64,000 nt of DNA, taken from an uncultured Oscillospiraceae bacterium. Lineage in GTDB: Bacteria > Bacillota > Clostridia > Oscillospirales > Ruminococcaceae. The stretch lies in the NCBI GenBank assembly GCA_934446565.1, contig CAKSEO010000007.1, forward strand, positions 1 through 64,000, read 5' to 3'. The position numbers and the translations under genes were made by a program. The notes below the pieces were generated by a model. It worked only from the letters and a program-made list of their open reading frames with translations, was not told the DNA's origin and did not search any database. Every line of letters begins with the position of its first letter. Position 1 is the first letter of the stretch. Of the stretch, positions 49,444 to 58,707 are shown piece by piece.

Positions 49444-50803
49444 TATATTTTGCTGCCTGCTGCAAAAGAAATTCACGTTCATTCGGAAAATTTCCGTCAA
49501 CAACGCCGTCGAGGAGATATTTCAGCACCATTCCCATTTCCCGGGAGGGCGCTATCAGCCTGGAAAGCGCCTTTCCGTCAACGGCTAGGTCTTTCAGCGT
49601 AAGGCAGCAGGACTGCGCGAGCGTTTCCGCGCGGGACAGGACTGCGCGCCAATCATCGCAGCGCGCTGCGCATTCAGGCTTTTTCGCCATGTCGTCGCAG
49701 ATATGCGCAATGCAGATATCCCGGACGGTTTCCAGACCGTATTTCCTGAGCAGACGGCGCACTGACTTGTCTGTATCGCTAAGCGTAACATCATGAAATC
49801 TGACGATATTGCAGACCCGCTCCCGGAGCGCGTTGCTGCACTTCAGCCGCCGGAGGATATCATCAGCGATGTCCGCGCTGACCGCCGCATGACCGTAGAA
49901 GTGCCCCTCGCCGTCGTCGCCGAGCGAAAAGCGCTGCGGCTTCCCGATGTCGTGCAGCAGCATCGCGAGGGTCAGCGGGAGCCTGCACTCGTTGAATTCA
50001 TCGGTTTCGGACAGCCGCGCGGCGGACTGCGCGGACATTACGCAGTGCTCGTAAATGTCCAGACAATGATACCTGGAATGCTGATCGAAATCGAAGCATT
50101 CCCGGAATTCGGGAAGTATCACGGCGATTATCTCCCGGAAATCGTTCAGTACGCGGAACAGATTTTCACCGGAATTTCTGCCGGTCAGCAGCCCGCACAG
50201 CTCGGAAAAAACGCGCTCTGCGGAGATGTTATTTAGCAGCTCACGGTTGTCCAGCATTGCCTGCGCGGTTTGTTCCTCTATTTCGAAGCCGAGAGTGGCT
50301 GCGAATCTCATTCCCCGGAGGATACGCAGCGCGTCCTCGCGGAATCGTTTTTCGGGGTCGCCGATAGCGCGGATAATTCCGCGCTTTATGTCCTCGGAGC
50401 CGCCGAATTCGTCGAACAGACCGCGTTTCGGGCTGTAGGCTATGCCGTTCATTGTGAAGTCCCGGCGGGATATGTCGTCGCGGATATTCCGGGTGAACGT
50501 TACGGATTCCGGGCGGCGGCTGTCGAGGTATTCTCCGTCCACGCGGTAGGTGGTTATCTCCACGGGCTCGCCGGCTGAAAGTACTGTTATTGTGCCGTGT
50601 TTCAGCCCGGTTTTGATGAGACGCATTCCTGCGAATACCTGTTCAGTTTCCTCCGGGAGAGCTGAGGTGGTTATGTCGTAATCGTGGGGAGGAATCCCCA
50701 TAAGGCTGTCGCGGACGCAGCCGCCTACGATGTAAGCCTCGTAGCCTGCGCTTTCCAGCATGTCTATAATTTTAGTGATGTTTTCGGGTATGCTGAATTG
50801 CAT
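49421..50803 (-). CDS. cca: CCA tRNA nucleotidyltransferase
   Basis: Adds or repairs the 3' CCA of tRNAs. The 460-residue class II nucleotidyltransferase has VGGCVRDSLMGIPPHDYDIT with the catalytic DxD, RRDFTMNGIAY, and EDALRILRGMRFAATLGF, followed by an HD domain (MLLHDIGKPQ, about 270-280), as in the HD-containing bacterial enzymes. ATG 50803 follows AAGGAGG. Its promoter is not evident; it may be read from the PFL operon through the palindromic island. Confidence 0.93.
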   Translation of the reverse strand: MQFSIPENITKIIDMLESAGYEAYIVGGCVRDSLMGIPPHDYDITTSALPEETEQVFAGMRLIKTGLKHGTITVLSAGEPVEITTYRVDGEYLDSRRPESVTFTRNIRDDISRRDFTMNGIAYSPKRGLFDEFGGSEDIKRGIIRAIGDPEKRFREDALRILRGMRFAATLGFEIEEQTAQAMLDNRELLNNISAERVFSELCGLLTGRNSGENLFRVLNDFREIIAVILPEFRECFDFDQHSRYHCLDIYEHCVMSAQSAARLSETDEFNECRLPLTLAMLLHDIGKPQRFSLGDDGEGHFYGHAAVSADIADDILRRLKCSNALRERVCNIVRFHDVTLSDTDKSVRRLLRKYGLETVRDICIAHICDDMAKKPECAARCDDWRAVLSRAETLAQSCCLTLKDLAVDGKALSRLIAPSREMGMVLKYLLDGVVDGNFPNEREFLLQQAAKYIAKHKKT

Positions 50804-50825
50804 GGGCAACCTCCTTGGCGGGAAT

Positions 50826-51438
50826 AAACTATAATTTATGCGGGTGGTGTTTAATTAGCAGGCTCCCCCAATTGGGAGTCAAGGGGGGCGCGCCCCCCTT
50901 GCAGGTCGAGGGCAGCGCCCTCGTCGCCGTAAGGCGAAACCTCCGCGCGGAAGCGCGTTGGCGCGCAGTAACTCCGTGCGAAGCACGGAATAACGAAAAA
51001 AAGCGCTAAAGGGGCGCAGGGGCTAGGGGAGACAAACGGAACGTTTGTCCTGGACAAGAGTTTTCCCCCGCTTGGCGTAGAACGCGATATCCTCCAAAAC
51101 AGTCCAGTGGACTGTTTTGGAATAAGTGTTTATCCATAAGGAAAGGCACTCAATAAAACTGTGCCGTGTGAAGCCTTACGTCAGATAATTTATAGAGACT
51201 GTGGGGGAAAACTCTTGTTTTCCCCCACACCCCTTTAGCGCCTTTTGGTCGTTTAGCTGCGCGCCAGCGCGCAGAGTAGCCGTGCTTCGCACGGAGTAAC
51301 CGCGCTTCCGCGCGGAGGTTTCGCCTTACGGCGACGAGGGCGCTGCCCTCGACCTGCAAGAGGGGGACTAGTCCCCCTCTTGACTCTCCCGATTGGGGGT
51401 TGCAGTAAGACGAATTCTACCTGCATAAATTATAGTTT
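50826..51438. repeat. 613-bp palindromic island with terminal inverted repeats
   Basis: Bounded by 20-bp terminal inverted repeats (50826-50845 and 51419-51438, 19 of 20 matching; AAACTATAATTTATGC). Two homologous arms of about 250 bp lie in opposite orientation. Each is a string of short perfect hairpins: a 22-bp (left, 50880-50901) or 26-bp (right) palindrome, CGAGGGC-AGC-GCCCTCG, TCGCC-GTAA-GGCGA, CGCGC-GGAA-GCGCG and CCGTGC-GAA-GCACGG. The left arm has an extra GACAAACG-GAA-CGTTTGTC (51031-51049) and the right arm an extra CTGCGCGC-CA-GCGCGCAG. The centre holds a 27-bp near-perfect palindrome (51094-51120). It begins 6 bases after the PFL stop codon. No credible gene. Confidence 0.85.
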
Positions 51439-51443
51439 CTCAA

Positions 51444-52799
51444 TCAGTTCTTTAAGCTCTGCAACGGAGCCGGGATACGTCCGCCACGGCTAATGAACTT
51501 ACTTGCAGAGAACTTACTTACCGGCATTACAGGAGCGCTTCCGAACAGACCGCCGAATTCGATCATGTCGCCTTCCTTCTTGCCGATGGCAGGAATTACG
51601 CGGACAGCCGTGGTCTTACTGTTGACCATGCCGATAGCGGCTTCATCCGCAATGATAGCAGAGATAGTATCTGCGGAGGTGTCGCCGGGAATAGCGATCA
51701 TATCCAGACCTACAGAGCATACTGCGGTCATGGCCTCGAGCTTTTCAAGACCGAGGGAGCCCTTTACTGCCGCGTCGATCATGCCTGCGTCCTCGGATAC
51801 GGGAATGAATGCGCCGGAAAGTCCGCCGACATGCGAGGACGCCATTACGCCGCCTTTCTTAACTGCGTCGTTGAGCATTGCGAGGCATGCGGTCGTGCCG
51901 TGGCAGCCGCAGCTTTCAAGACCGATCTCCTCAAGGATATGAGCAACGGAATCGCCCACAGCCGGAGTCGGAGCGAGAGAGAGGTCAACAATACCGAACG
52001 GTACGCCCAGGCGCTGGGAAGCCTCAGTACCAACGAGCTGACCCATTCTGGTGATCTTGAATGCAGTCTTTTTGATGACATCGGCGATCTCGCTGATGTT
52101 AGCGTCAGGATGCTTGCGGAGCGCAGCGCGTACAACGCCCGGTCCGGATACGCCTACGTTTATCTCGCAGTCGTACTCGCCGACGCCGTGGAATGCGCCT
52201 GCCATGAAGGGGTTATCCTCGACTGCGTTGCAGAATACGACGATCTTAGCAGCACCAAAGTAGCTGTTGTCCTTGGTAGCCTTAGCAGCGTCCAGTATCA
52301 CCTGACCCATCATAGCTACTGCGTCCATGTTGATACCCGCCCTTGTGGAGCCGATATTGACGGAGGAGCACACGTTGCTTGTTTCAGCGAGAGCCTCGGG
52401 GATGGACTGGATAAGCTCCAGGTCGCCCGCAGAGAATCCCTTGTGTACCAGTGCGGAGTAACCGCCGAGGTAGTTTACGCCGGTGCCGTCAGCAGCGCGC
52501 TGGAGCGCCTTTGCGAACTTAACGGGGCTGCCCTTGCACGCAGCGGAGACCATCGCGATAGGGGTAACGGAGATACGCTTGTTGACTATCGGGATACCGT
52601 ACTGCTTTTCGATATCCTCGCCGGTTTTTACAAGGTTTTCAGCCTTGCGCATGATCTTGTCGTAAACCTTGTCGCACGCTTTGTCGATGTCGCTGTCGAT
52701 ACAGTCGAGAAGCGAGATACCCATGGTGATGGTACGGATATCCAGGTTCTCCTCTTGAATCATCTTTATCGTTTCTAAAATATCGGTCGAATTCAGCAT
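51444..52799 (-). CDS. PFL/UPF0210 (DUF711) family protein
   Basis: A 451-residue cytoplasmic protein of a family distantly related to glycyl-radical enzyme folds, with no known activity. Landmarks are [13 protein letters not shown] near the N terminus, [16 protein letters not shown], and the conserved C terminus [13 protein letters not shown]. It follows the ACT-domain gene by 18 bases; the UPF0237-UPF0210 pair is conserved in many Firmicutes and archaea, which suggests amino-acid-responsive control. The island at 50826-51438 lies just past its stop codon. Confidence 0.9.
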   Translation of the reverse strand: MLNSTDILETIKMIQEENLDIRTITMGISLLDCIDSDIDKACDKVYDKIMRKAENLVKTGEDIEKQYGIPIVNKRISVTPIAMVSAACKGSPVKFAKALQRAADGTGVNYLGGYSALVHKGFSAGDLELIQSIPEALAETSNVCSSVNIGSTRAGINMDAVAMMGQVILDAAKATKDNSYFGAAKIVVFCNAVEDNPFMAGAFHGVGEYDCEINVGVSGPGVVRAALRKHPDANISEIADVIKKTAFKITRMGQLVGTEASQRLGVPFGIVDLSLAPTPAVGDSVAHILEEIGLESCGCHGTTACLAMLNDAVKKGGVMASSHVGGLSGAFIPVSEDAGMIDAAVKGSLGLEKLEAMTAVCSVGLDMIAIPGDTSADTISAIIADEAAIGMVNSKTTAVRVIPAIGKKEGDMIEFGGLFGSAPVMPVSKFSASKFISRGGRIPAPLQSLKN

Positions 52800-52817
52800 T
52801 TGTCCGTGTTCTCCTTA

Positions 52818-53087
52818 TCAGATTCTGTGCATCGCGTTGAAGATGTCCTCGTGCATAACGTGCACCTGGAGCCCCATGTCGCTGCCAGCCTTTGTCAGCT
52901 TGTCAGCGAAGTCGATATAGTCGATGTTGAGCTTGGATATTTCGATCATCATGGTCATTGCGAACAGGTCCTGCATGATGGTCTGGGTAACATCCATGAC
53001 ATTCGCGTTGTGCTCTGCACAGATACCGCTGACCTTTGCCAGAATACCTACAGTGTCCTTACCTATAACAGCTACTACGGCTCTCAT
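52818..53087 (-). CDS. ACT-domain protein (UPF0237)
   Basis: An 89-residue stand-alone ACT domain (MRAVVAVIGKDTVGILAKVS, related to GcvR) that probably senses an amino acid or small ligand. ATG 53087 follows GGAGG; an upstream extension is not family-like. Pairs with the PFL gene in a two-gene operon. Confidence 0.88.
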   Translation of the reverse strand: MRAVVAVIGKDTVGILAKVSGICAEHNANVMDVTQTIMQDLFAMTMMIEISKLNIDYIDFADKLTKAGSDMGLQVHVMHEDIFNAMHRI

Positions 53088-53167
53088 ACTTGTCCTCCTT
53101 GTCTGCGGGCATGTCATTATGTATAAATTTGTGCACCGCGACCCTTGAATTTTTATCTTTCTTATCT

Positions 53168-53196
53168 ATTATACTAAAAAAATCTGAAAAAGTAAA
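53168..53196 (-). promoter_or_regulatory. Promoter of the ACT-PFL operon
   Basis: Minus strand TTTACT, 17-bp spacer, TATAAT. Confidence 0.6.
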
Positions 53197-53204
53197 TGTA
53201 TTCA

Positions 53205-53233
53205 TAGACAAATTTAAAAATTTGTGATAAAAT
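53205..53233 (+). promoter_or_regulatory. Promoter of the hisJ-rsmE operon
   Basis: TAGACA, 17-bp spacer, TAAAAT, divergent from the ACT-PFL promoter. It leaves a leader of about 70 nt before hisJ. Confidence 0.6.
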
Positions 53234-53309
53234 AATAAAAAAAGCATTTGAAACAGTGATATTATAGTCACTTTTTCAATTCAGCTTGTAGAACAAAAGA
53301 AGGTATAAA

Positions 53310-54134
53310 ATGGAAAATGAAACATTCCGCCCTATCCCGGCGGATATCCATAACCATTCCACCCTCTCCCCGGACGGCTGCGACGAGCCGATGAGGATGG
53401 CTGAGCGAGCCTGCGGGCTGGGGATAAAGCATTTTGCGCTGACGGACCATATCGAGTGTGAAAAGCTGGAAAGCTGGGATTACGCGGGCGCGATAGCAAG
53501 GTCGCACGATGTGTTCCTTGAGATACAGGAGCGTTTCCGCGGTAAGATGGAGGTCTACTACGGTGCAGAGCTGGGACAGGCGCTTTTCAACCTGCCCGCC
53601 GCTGAAAAGATACTCGCGGAACACGATTACGACTTCGTGCTGGGCTCAACGCACTGTACTCGGAGCTATCCGAGATTCGACCGCGTCCCTGACAGCGACG
53701 AGGACAGATACCGCTGCCTGGACGAGTACTTCGAGGAAGAACTCCGGCTGGCGGAATGGGGCAGATTCTGCTCGCTGTCGCACCTGACTTTCCCGCTGCG
53801 TTTCATCAGCGGCGACGTGGGAGGTCACGAGGTCGATGTGAGCCGCTACAGCGCTATTATCGACAAGATACTGGAAACGCTTATCCGGCAGGGCATCGCC
53901 CTGGAGGTCAATTCCGCAGGAATACGCAAGGGACTTCACGTCCCCATGCCAAACGCGGAGTATGTCAAGCGCTATTACGACAAGGGCGGCAGGATGGTGA
54001 CGGTCGGTTCGGACGCTCACCGCGTAGCCGACGTCGGCGCGGATGTTCCGCAGGTCTACGACATGCTGCGGGATATCGGATTCTCCGAGGTATGTGTTTT
54101 CAGAAAGAAACAGCCAATTTTTATAGCAATTTGA
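53310..54134 (+). CDS. PHP-family histidinol-phosphatase-like phosphoesterase
   Basis: A 274-residue PHP-fold enzyme of the HisJ group. Metal ligands are visible in DIHNHST (residues 13-19), LTDHIE (about 46), GAELGQ (about 86), GSTHC (about 112), SHLTFP and GSDAHR (about 233). HisJ dephosphorylates histidinol phosphate; no other his gene is near, so a different phosphate substrate is possible. First gene of an eight-gene operon. Confidence 0.8.
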   Translation: MENETFRPIPADIHNHSTLSPDGCDEPMRMAERACGLGIKHFALTDHIECEKLESWDYAGAIARSHDVFLEIQERFRGKMEVYYGAELGQALFNLPAAEKILAEHDYDFVLGSTHCTRSYPRFDRVPDSDEDRYRCLDEYFEEELRLAEWGRFCSLSHLTFPLRFISGDVGGHEVDVSRYSAIIDKILETLIRQGIALEVNSAGIRKGLHVPMPNAEYVKRYYDKGGRMVTVGSDAHRVADVGADVPQVYDMLRDIGFSEVCVFRKKQPIFIAI

Positions 54135-54151
54135 TATAGGAGGAAACTTTT

Positions 54152-54634
54152 ATGAACAAGAGGTTACTTGCCCTATTAAAGCAGAACGCGCGGCTTTCCA
54201 ACGCGGAGCTCTCCACGATGCTCGGCATTTCCGAGCAGGAGGTCGCAGCAGGTATAAAGGAGCTTGAGACTTCCGGAATAATCATCGGCTACGCGGCGAT
54301 AGTCAACGAGGAAAAGGCTGACGACAACGCAGTCACCGCAATAATCGAGCTGAAGGTCACTCCGTTCAAGGACAGAGGTTTCGATGACCTTGCGCACACC
54401 ATCATGCAGTATGACGAGGTAGACAGCGTGTTCCTGCTTTCCGGCGCGAACGACCTGTCCATCACCATCACCGGCACCAGCCTGAGAAAGGTCGCTCTGT
54501 TCGTTTCCGAGCGCCTCGCAGTGCTTGACGGAGTTCTGTCCACAACGACGCACTTCGTCCTCAGAAGATACAAGGAGAAGAACCACGTTTTCAACGAGGA
54601 GCACTCCGATGAAAGGAGCCTGGTTTCCCCGTGA
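54152..54634 (+). CDS. Lrp/AsnC-family regulator
   Basis: A 160-residue protein with an N-terminal winged helix (ARLSNAELSTMLGISEQEVAAG) and a C-terminal RAM ligand-binding domain (about 62-140). It overlaps the aminotransferase gene by 4 bases (GTGA). This regulator-aminotransferase pair is conserved in Clostridia and implies control of that enzyme by an amino acid. Confidence 0.88.
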   Translation: MNKRLLALLKQNARLSNAELSTMLGISEQEVAAGIKELETSGIIIGYAAIVNEEKADDNAVTAIIELKVTPFKDRGFDDLAHTIMQYDEVDSVFLLSGANDLSITITGTSLRKVALFVSERLAVLDGVLSTTTHFVLRRYKEKNHVFNEEHSDERSLVSP

Positions 54635-55806
54635 TAGACTATGATAAGGTGATACCCCAGAAGATACGGGATATCCAGCCGTCAGGCATCCGTAAATTCT
54701 TCGACATCGCTCAGCAGGTGGAGGGAGTTATCTCCCTGTCCGTCGGCGAGCCGGATTTCAAGACCCCCTGGGCTGCAAGAAAAGCCGCTATCGGCGTCCT
54801 TGAAAAGGGCAGGACTGCATATACTGCAAACGCAGGTCTTATACAGCTCCGCGAGGAGATATCCAAGTACCTGCTCAACTTTATCCACACCGAGTACGAT
54901 CCCAACGGCGAGATAATCGTCACCGTCGGCGGTTCCGAGGCGCTGGACCTTGCAATGCGCGCGCTGATACAGCCCGGCGACGAGGTGCTGGTTCCGGAGC
55001 CAAGCTTCGTGTGCTATTCTCCGATAATCACGGTCTGCGGAGGAACCCCCGTCCCGATAGTCATGACCGAGGAGGACAAGTTCAAACTCCGCGCGGACGC
55101 GCTCAGGGCTAAGATAACTTCCCGCACCAAGGCGCTGATACTACCGTTCCCGAACAACCCGACCGGCTCCATAATGCGCCGCAGCGAGCTTGAGGCAATT
55201 GCCGAAGTGCTCCGCGGGACTGACATCATGATAATCTCGGACGAGATATATTCCGAAATGACCTACGGCGGCGAAAAGCACGTTTCCATTGCTGAAATAG
55301 ACGGCATGAGGGAACGCACCGTAGTTGTCAACGGCTTCTCCAAGACCTACGCCATGACCGGCTGGAGATTAGGCTACTGCGCAGGTCCGAAACCTGTCAT
55401 CAAGCAGATGCTCAAGCTCCACCAGTACTGCATAATGAGCAGCCCGACGGTCAGCCAGTATGCGGCTATCACGGCTCTGACCCAGTGCCGCGACGACGTA
55501 GACAGAATGCTCGAGGAATACGACATGCGCCGCAGGCTGGTCGTAAAGGGCTTCAACGATATGGGACTGACCTGCTTCGAGCCGGAGGGAGCATTCTATG
55601 TGTTCCCCTGCATAAAGACCACCGGAATGAAATCCAGCGAGTTCTGCGAGAAGCTGATATACAGCAAGAAGGTCGCAGTCGTTCCCGGAAGCGCATTCGG
55701 CGAGAGCGGCGAGGGCTATGTAAGAGTTTCCTACGCATATTCCGTTCAGCATATCACGACCGCGCTGGAGCGTATCAGGGAATTCGTCGAGGAGCTCAAA
55801 AAGTGA
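54631..55806 (+). CDS. Class I aminotransferase paired with Lrp
   Basis: A 391-residue PLP enzyme. ISLSVGEPDFKTPW, the NPTG block PFPNNPTGS and the PLP lysine in FSKTYAMTGWRLGY (about residue 236) place it in the aspartate/aromatic aminotransferase subgroup; the substrate is unresolved. GTG start overlapping the Lrp stop codon; its own stop overlaps the ispE start. Confidence 0.88.
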   Translation: MIDYDKVIPQKIRDIQPSGIRKFFDIAQQVEGVISLSVGEPDFKTPWAARKAAIGVLEKGRTAYTANAGLIQLREEISKYLLNFIHTEYDPNGEIIVTVGGSEALDLAMRALIQPGDEVLVPEPSFVCYSPIITVCGGTPVPIVMTEEDKFKLRADALRAKITSRTKALILPFPNNPTGSIMRRSELEAIAEVLRGTDIMIISDEIYSEMTYGGEKHVSIAEIDGMRERTVVVNGFSKTYAMTGWRLGYCAGPKPVIKQMLKLHQYCIMSSPTVSQYAAITALTQCRDDVDRMLEEYDMRRRLVVKGFNDMGLTCFEPEGAFYVFPCIKTTGMKSSEFCEKLIYSKKVAVVPGSAFGESGEGYVRVSYAYSVQHITTALERIREFVEELKK

Positions 55807-56684
55807 GAACGATAAGCGGGATACGGATATACAAGCTGAACGCTTATGCAAAGCTGAATCTGTATCTCGACATCACCGGCAGGCGTGCCGACGGATATCA
55901 CCTGCTTGAAACAGTAATGCAGAGCATTTCCCTTGCGGACGAGGTAACTGTTGTAGTCAGCGCCGGAAACGGCATAACGCTGTCCGTCAGCCGGGAGGAT
56001 ATCCCGACCGACAGCCGCAACACCGCTTACCGCGCCGCAGAACTGTTTCTCGAAAAGGCGGGAGCTTCCGGCTCGGTCTGCATTGATATCGAAAAGCGTA
56101 TCCCAAGCGGCGCGGGCATGGGCGGCGGCAGCGCGGACGCAGCGGCAGTCCTGAAAGCGTTGAACACGGCGTTCGGCGAACCGCTTTCGGAAGCGGAACT
56201 GCTGGAAATCGCGGCGCAGGTAGGCGCGGATGTTCCGTTCTGCCTGGTCGGGGGAACTAAGCTTTGCAGAGGTATCGGCGAAGAAATGTCGGATACCGTT
56301 CCGGCGGAGGGCGTGTTCCTGGTAGTAAAGCCGGAATTCGGCTGCCCGACCGGGGAAGCGTATCGAAAGTACGATGAAAGCCCGCTTGAGATACACGGCG
56401 GTCTGGAGCAGTTCACAGCAGGACTGCCCGGAAATTACGCTCCGGAGATGTACAATGTGTTCCAGCGTCTGTACTCCGACAAGCGCATTGAGGACATCTG
56501 CGCGCGGCTGAACGCGCTCGGTGCCAAGGGCGCAATGCTCACCGGAAGCGGCTCGGCGGTTTTCGGCGTGTTCGATAATGAAGCGAATGCGGAACGCGTT
56601 TCCAAGGAGTTCCCGGACTGCTTTACGGCGGTCTGCGGGTGCGTCCGGGAGGGCGTTTCCATCACAGAAAGGGAGGTACTATGA
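55803..56684 (+). CDS. ispE: 4-diphosphocytidyl-2-C-methyl-D-erythritol kinase
   Basis: Phosphorylates CDP-methylerythritol in the MEP pathway to isoprenoids. The 293-residue GHMP kinase has LNAYAKLNLYLDITGRR near the N terminus, the ATP loop PSGAGMGGGSADAAAVL (about 101-117) and GSGSAVFG near the C terminus. The GTG at 55803 overlaps the preceding stop (GTGA) and matches family length; a longer frame upstream is a shadow of the aminotransferase. Confidence 0.93.
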   Translation: MRTISGIRIYKLNAYAKLNLYLDITGRRADGYHLLETVMQSISLADEVTVVVSAGNGITLSVSREDIPTDSRNTAYRAAELFLEKAGASGSVCIDIEKRIPSGAGMGGGSADAAAVLKALNTAFGEPLSEAELLEIAAQVGADVPFCLVGGTKLCRGIGEEMSDTVPAEGVFLVVKPEFGCPTGEAYRKYDESPLEIHGGLEQFTAGLPGNYAPEMYNVFQRLYSDKRIEDICARLNALGAKGAMLTGSGSAVFGVFDNEANAERVSKEFPDCFTAVCGCVREGVSITEREVL

Positions 56685-57037
56685 TAAAGGTCCAGAACAA
56701 TATCGGAACGATAACCATATCCCAGGATTACTTCACATCGCTCATAGGAAGCACCGTGACCGGCTGCTTCGGCGTTGTGCAGATGAATATCAGCAGCGCA
56801 AAGCAGACGATACTTGCAGCGCTGCCTTTCGTGAAGAAAAAGAGCTACGAGCGCGGGATAAGCGTCCGCGCGGGACGTGACAAGCTGGTAGTTGACCTCC
56901 ATATCACGGTGCTTTACGGCGTGAATGTCGGCACTGTTGTTAAGAGCATCATCAACAAGGTGAAGTACGTCATGGAGGAAAGCACGGGCATTTCCGTTGA
57001 ACGCGTGAATGTTTACGTTGACGAGATAAAGACATAA
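56681..57037 (+). CDS. Asp23/Gls24-family envelope stress protein (YloU-like)
   Basis: A 118-residue protein of the Asp23/YloU family (GTITISQDYFTSLIG; DLHITVLYGVNVGTVVKSI). It starts at ATG 56681 in an ATGA overlap with ispE, with GGGAGG upstream. In Firmicutes yloU precedes the fatty-acid kinase gene yloV/fakA, as here; its role is in envelope homeostasis but not defined. Confidence 0.9.
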   Translation: MIKVQNNIGTITISQDYFTSLIGSTVTGCFGVVQMNISSAKQTILAALPFVKKKSYERGISVRAGRDKLVVDLHITVLYGVNVGTVVKSIINKVKYVMEESTGISVERVNVYVDEIKT

Positions 57038-57063
57038 TAAATCAGGAAGGGATATCACATAAA

Positions 57064-58707
57064 ATGACACTTACAGGAAAGCTGTTCCGTGACGCGGTAA
57101 TATCGGGCGCGAACAACATAGCCAACAACCGTGCCGCAGTCGATGAGCTGAACGTATTCCCCGTGCCGGATGGCGATACTGGCACAAACATGTCCATGAC
57201 CATCGGCAACGCCCTGCCGGAATTAAAGGCGGCGGGCGACGCTATTTCCGCAGGCGACGCCGCAAAGCTGACCGCCTCCGCAATGCTTAGGGGTGCGCGC
57301 GGAAACTCCGGCGTTATTCTGTCGCTTATTTTCCGCGGACTTTCGAAGGGTCTTGCAGGACAGGCAGAAGCGGACGCGAAAATGCTGTCCGACGCGTTCA
57401 AGCTGGGCGTTGACGCAGCGTACAAGTCCGTTATGAAGCCCACCGAGGGAACTATCCTCACCGTTGCAAGAGAGGCATGGGAGAACACCAAGGACATCGC
57501 GCAGGAGGGCGGCGACGCCACAGAGTTCCTCGCGAAATTCATCGAAGAGGGCGAAAAGAGCCTTGCCAATACTCCGGAGCTGCTCCCGGCGCTGAAAAAA
57601 GCCGGCGTGGTTGACGCGGGCGGTAAGGGACTGCTGGTTATCCTCAGCGGAATGCAGCAGGTCATCTCCGGCGGGGAGATGATACGCTCCGATGACGAAA
57701 CCAGACCCTCCGCTCCGGCGGCTGTAGCGGCTGCGGGAGCTGCGCAGGAGGATATCAAGTTTGCATACTGCACCGAGTTTATCGTCAACAAGAAGCCCGG
57801 CGCAAACGACGCAACAGCGCTCCGTGCATTCCTGGAAACCATCGGCGACTGCGTTGTCGTGGTCGATGACGATGATATCATCAAGGTGCATGTTCATTCC
57901 AATCACCCCGGTAAGGCAATCGAGGAGGGTATAAAGTTCGGCGAGCTCACCAAGATGAAGATAGAGAACATGCGCGAGCAGCACCACAACATCATAAAGG
58001 CTGACGAAGCAGTCCAGAAGAACCGCAAAGTTCCGGTAAAGCCCGAAAAGGACTTCGGATTCGTTGCAGTTGCGGCGGGCGCAGGTATCGAGGCTCTATT
58101 CCGCGACCTGGGCGCCGACAGCGTTGTACGCGGCGGTCAGACGATGAACCCGTCCACCGAGGACATTCTTGAAGCGATAGGGCAGACTCCGGCGAATAAC
58201 GTGTTCGTCCTGCCGAATAATAAGAACATCATCATGGCTGCGGAGCAGGCTGTTGCCCTCGCGGACAGGAACGTCTGCGTACTCCAGTCCAGGAGTATTC
58301 CGCAAGGGATCACCGCGCTGATGAACTTCGACCCCGGCGCTGATTTCGTCACCAACCGCAGCAACATGACCGACGCTCTCGACAGAGTGCAGAGCGGTCA
58401 GATAACCTTCGCGGTGCGCGACAGCGAGTATGACGGCCACAAGATAAAGCAGGGCGAGATACTTGCGATGGACAACGGCAAGATAGTGTTCACCGAGAAG
58501 GACGTTACCAAGGCTCTGGTGAAGCTTACCAAGCGGCTGGTGAACGGCTCCAGCAGCTTCATCACCGTTATGTACGGCTCCGATGTAAGCGACGAAGCGG
58601 CGAATGCGGCTTACGAGCAGCTCCGTGCGCGTATCAGCGACAATATCGACATCAACCTTGTCAACGGCGGTCAGCCGGTGTATTACTACATCATTTCTGT
58701 TGAATAA
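57064..58707 (+). CDS. fakA: Fatty-acid kinase subunit FakA (YloV, DAK2 domain)
   Basis: The ATP-binding subunit that, with a fatty-acid-carrying FakB (DegV family), makes acyl phosphate from exogenous fatty acids. The 547-residue protein has an N-terminal DAK2 (dihydroxyacetone kinase L) domain with NVFPVPDGDTGTNMSMT (metal-binding aspartates) and RGARGNSGVILS, a middle domain and a C-terminal domain resembling FakB. No fakB gene is in the window. Confidence 0.9.
   Translation: MTLTGKLFRDAVISGANNIANNRAAVDELNVFPVPDGDTGTNMSMTIGNALPELKAAGDAISAGDAAKLTASAMLRGARGNSGVILSLIFRGLSKGLAGQAEADAKMLSDAFKLGVDAAYKSVMKPTEGTILTVAREAWENTKDIAQEGGDATEFLAKFIEEGEKSLANTPELLPALKKAGVVDAGGKGLLVILSGMQQVISGGEMIRSDDETRPSAPAAVAAAGAAQEDIKFAYCTEFIVNKKPGANDATALRAFLETIGDCVVVVDDDDIIKVHVHSNHPGKAIEEGIKFGELTKMKIENMREQHHNIIKADEAVQKNRKVPVKPEKDFGFVAVAAGAGIEALFRDLGADSVVRGGQTMNPSTEDILEAIGQTPANNVFVLPNNKNIIMAAEQAVALADRNVCVLQSRSIPQGITALMNFDPGADFVTNRSNMTDALDRVQSGQITFAVRDSEYDGHKIKQGEILAMDNGKIVFTEKDVTKALVKLTKRLVNGSSSFITVMYGSDVSDEAANAAYEQLRARISDNIDINLVNGGQPVYYYIISVE

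Noticed and set aside
50815..51009. Small frames sharing the peptide QVEGSALVAVRRNLRAEAR on both arms of the palindromic island (also 51150-51359)
   Set aside because: The shared peptide is a by-product of identical hairpin modules. No ribosome site, no consistent start and no conserved ends.
50826..51438. CRISPR array or integron attC array
   Set aside because: The hairpins differ in sequence and spacing, there are no equal direct repeats with spacers, no cas or integrase genes, and no gene cassettes between hairpins.
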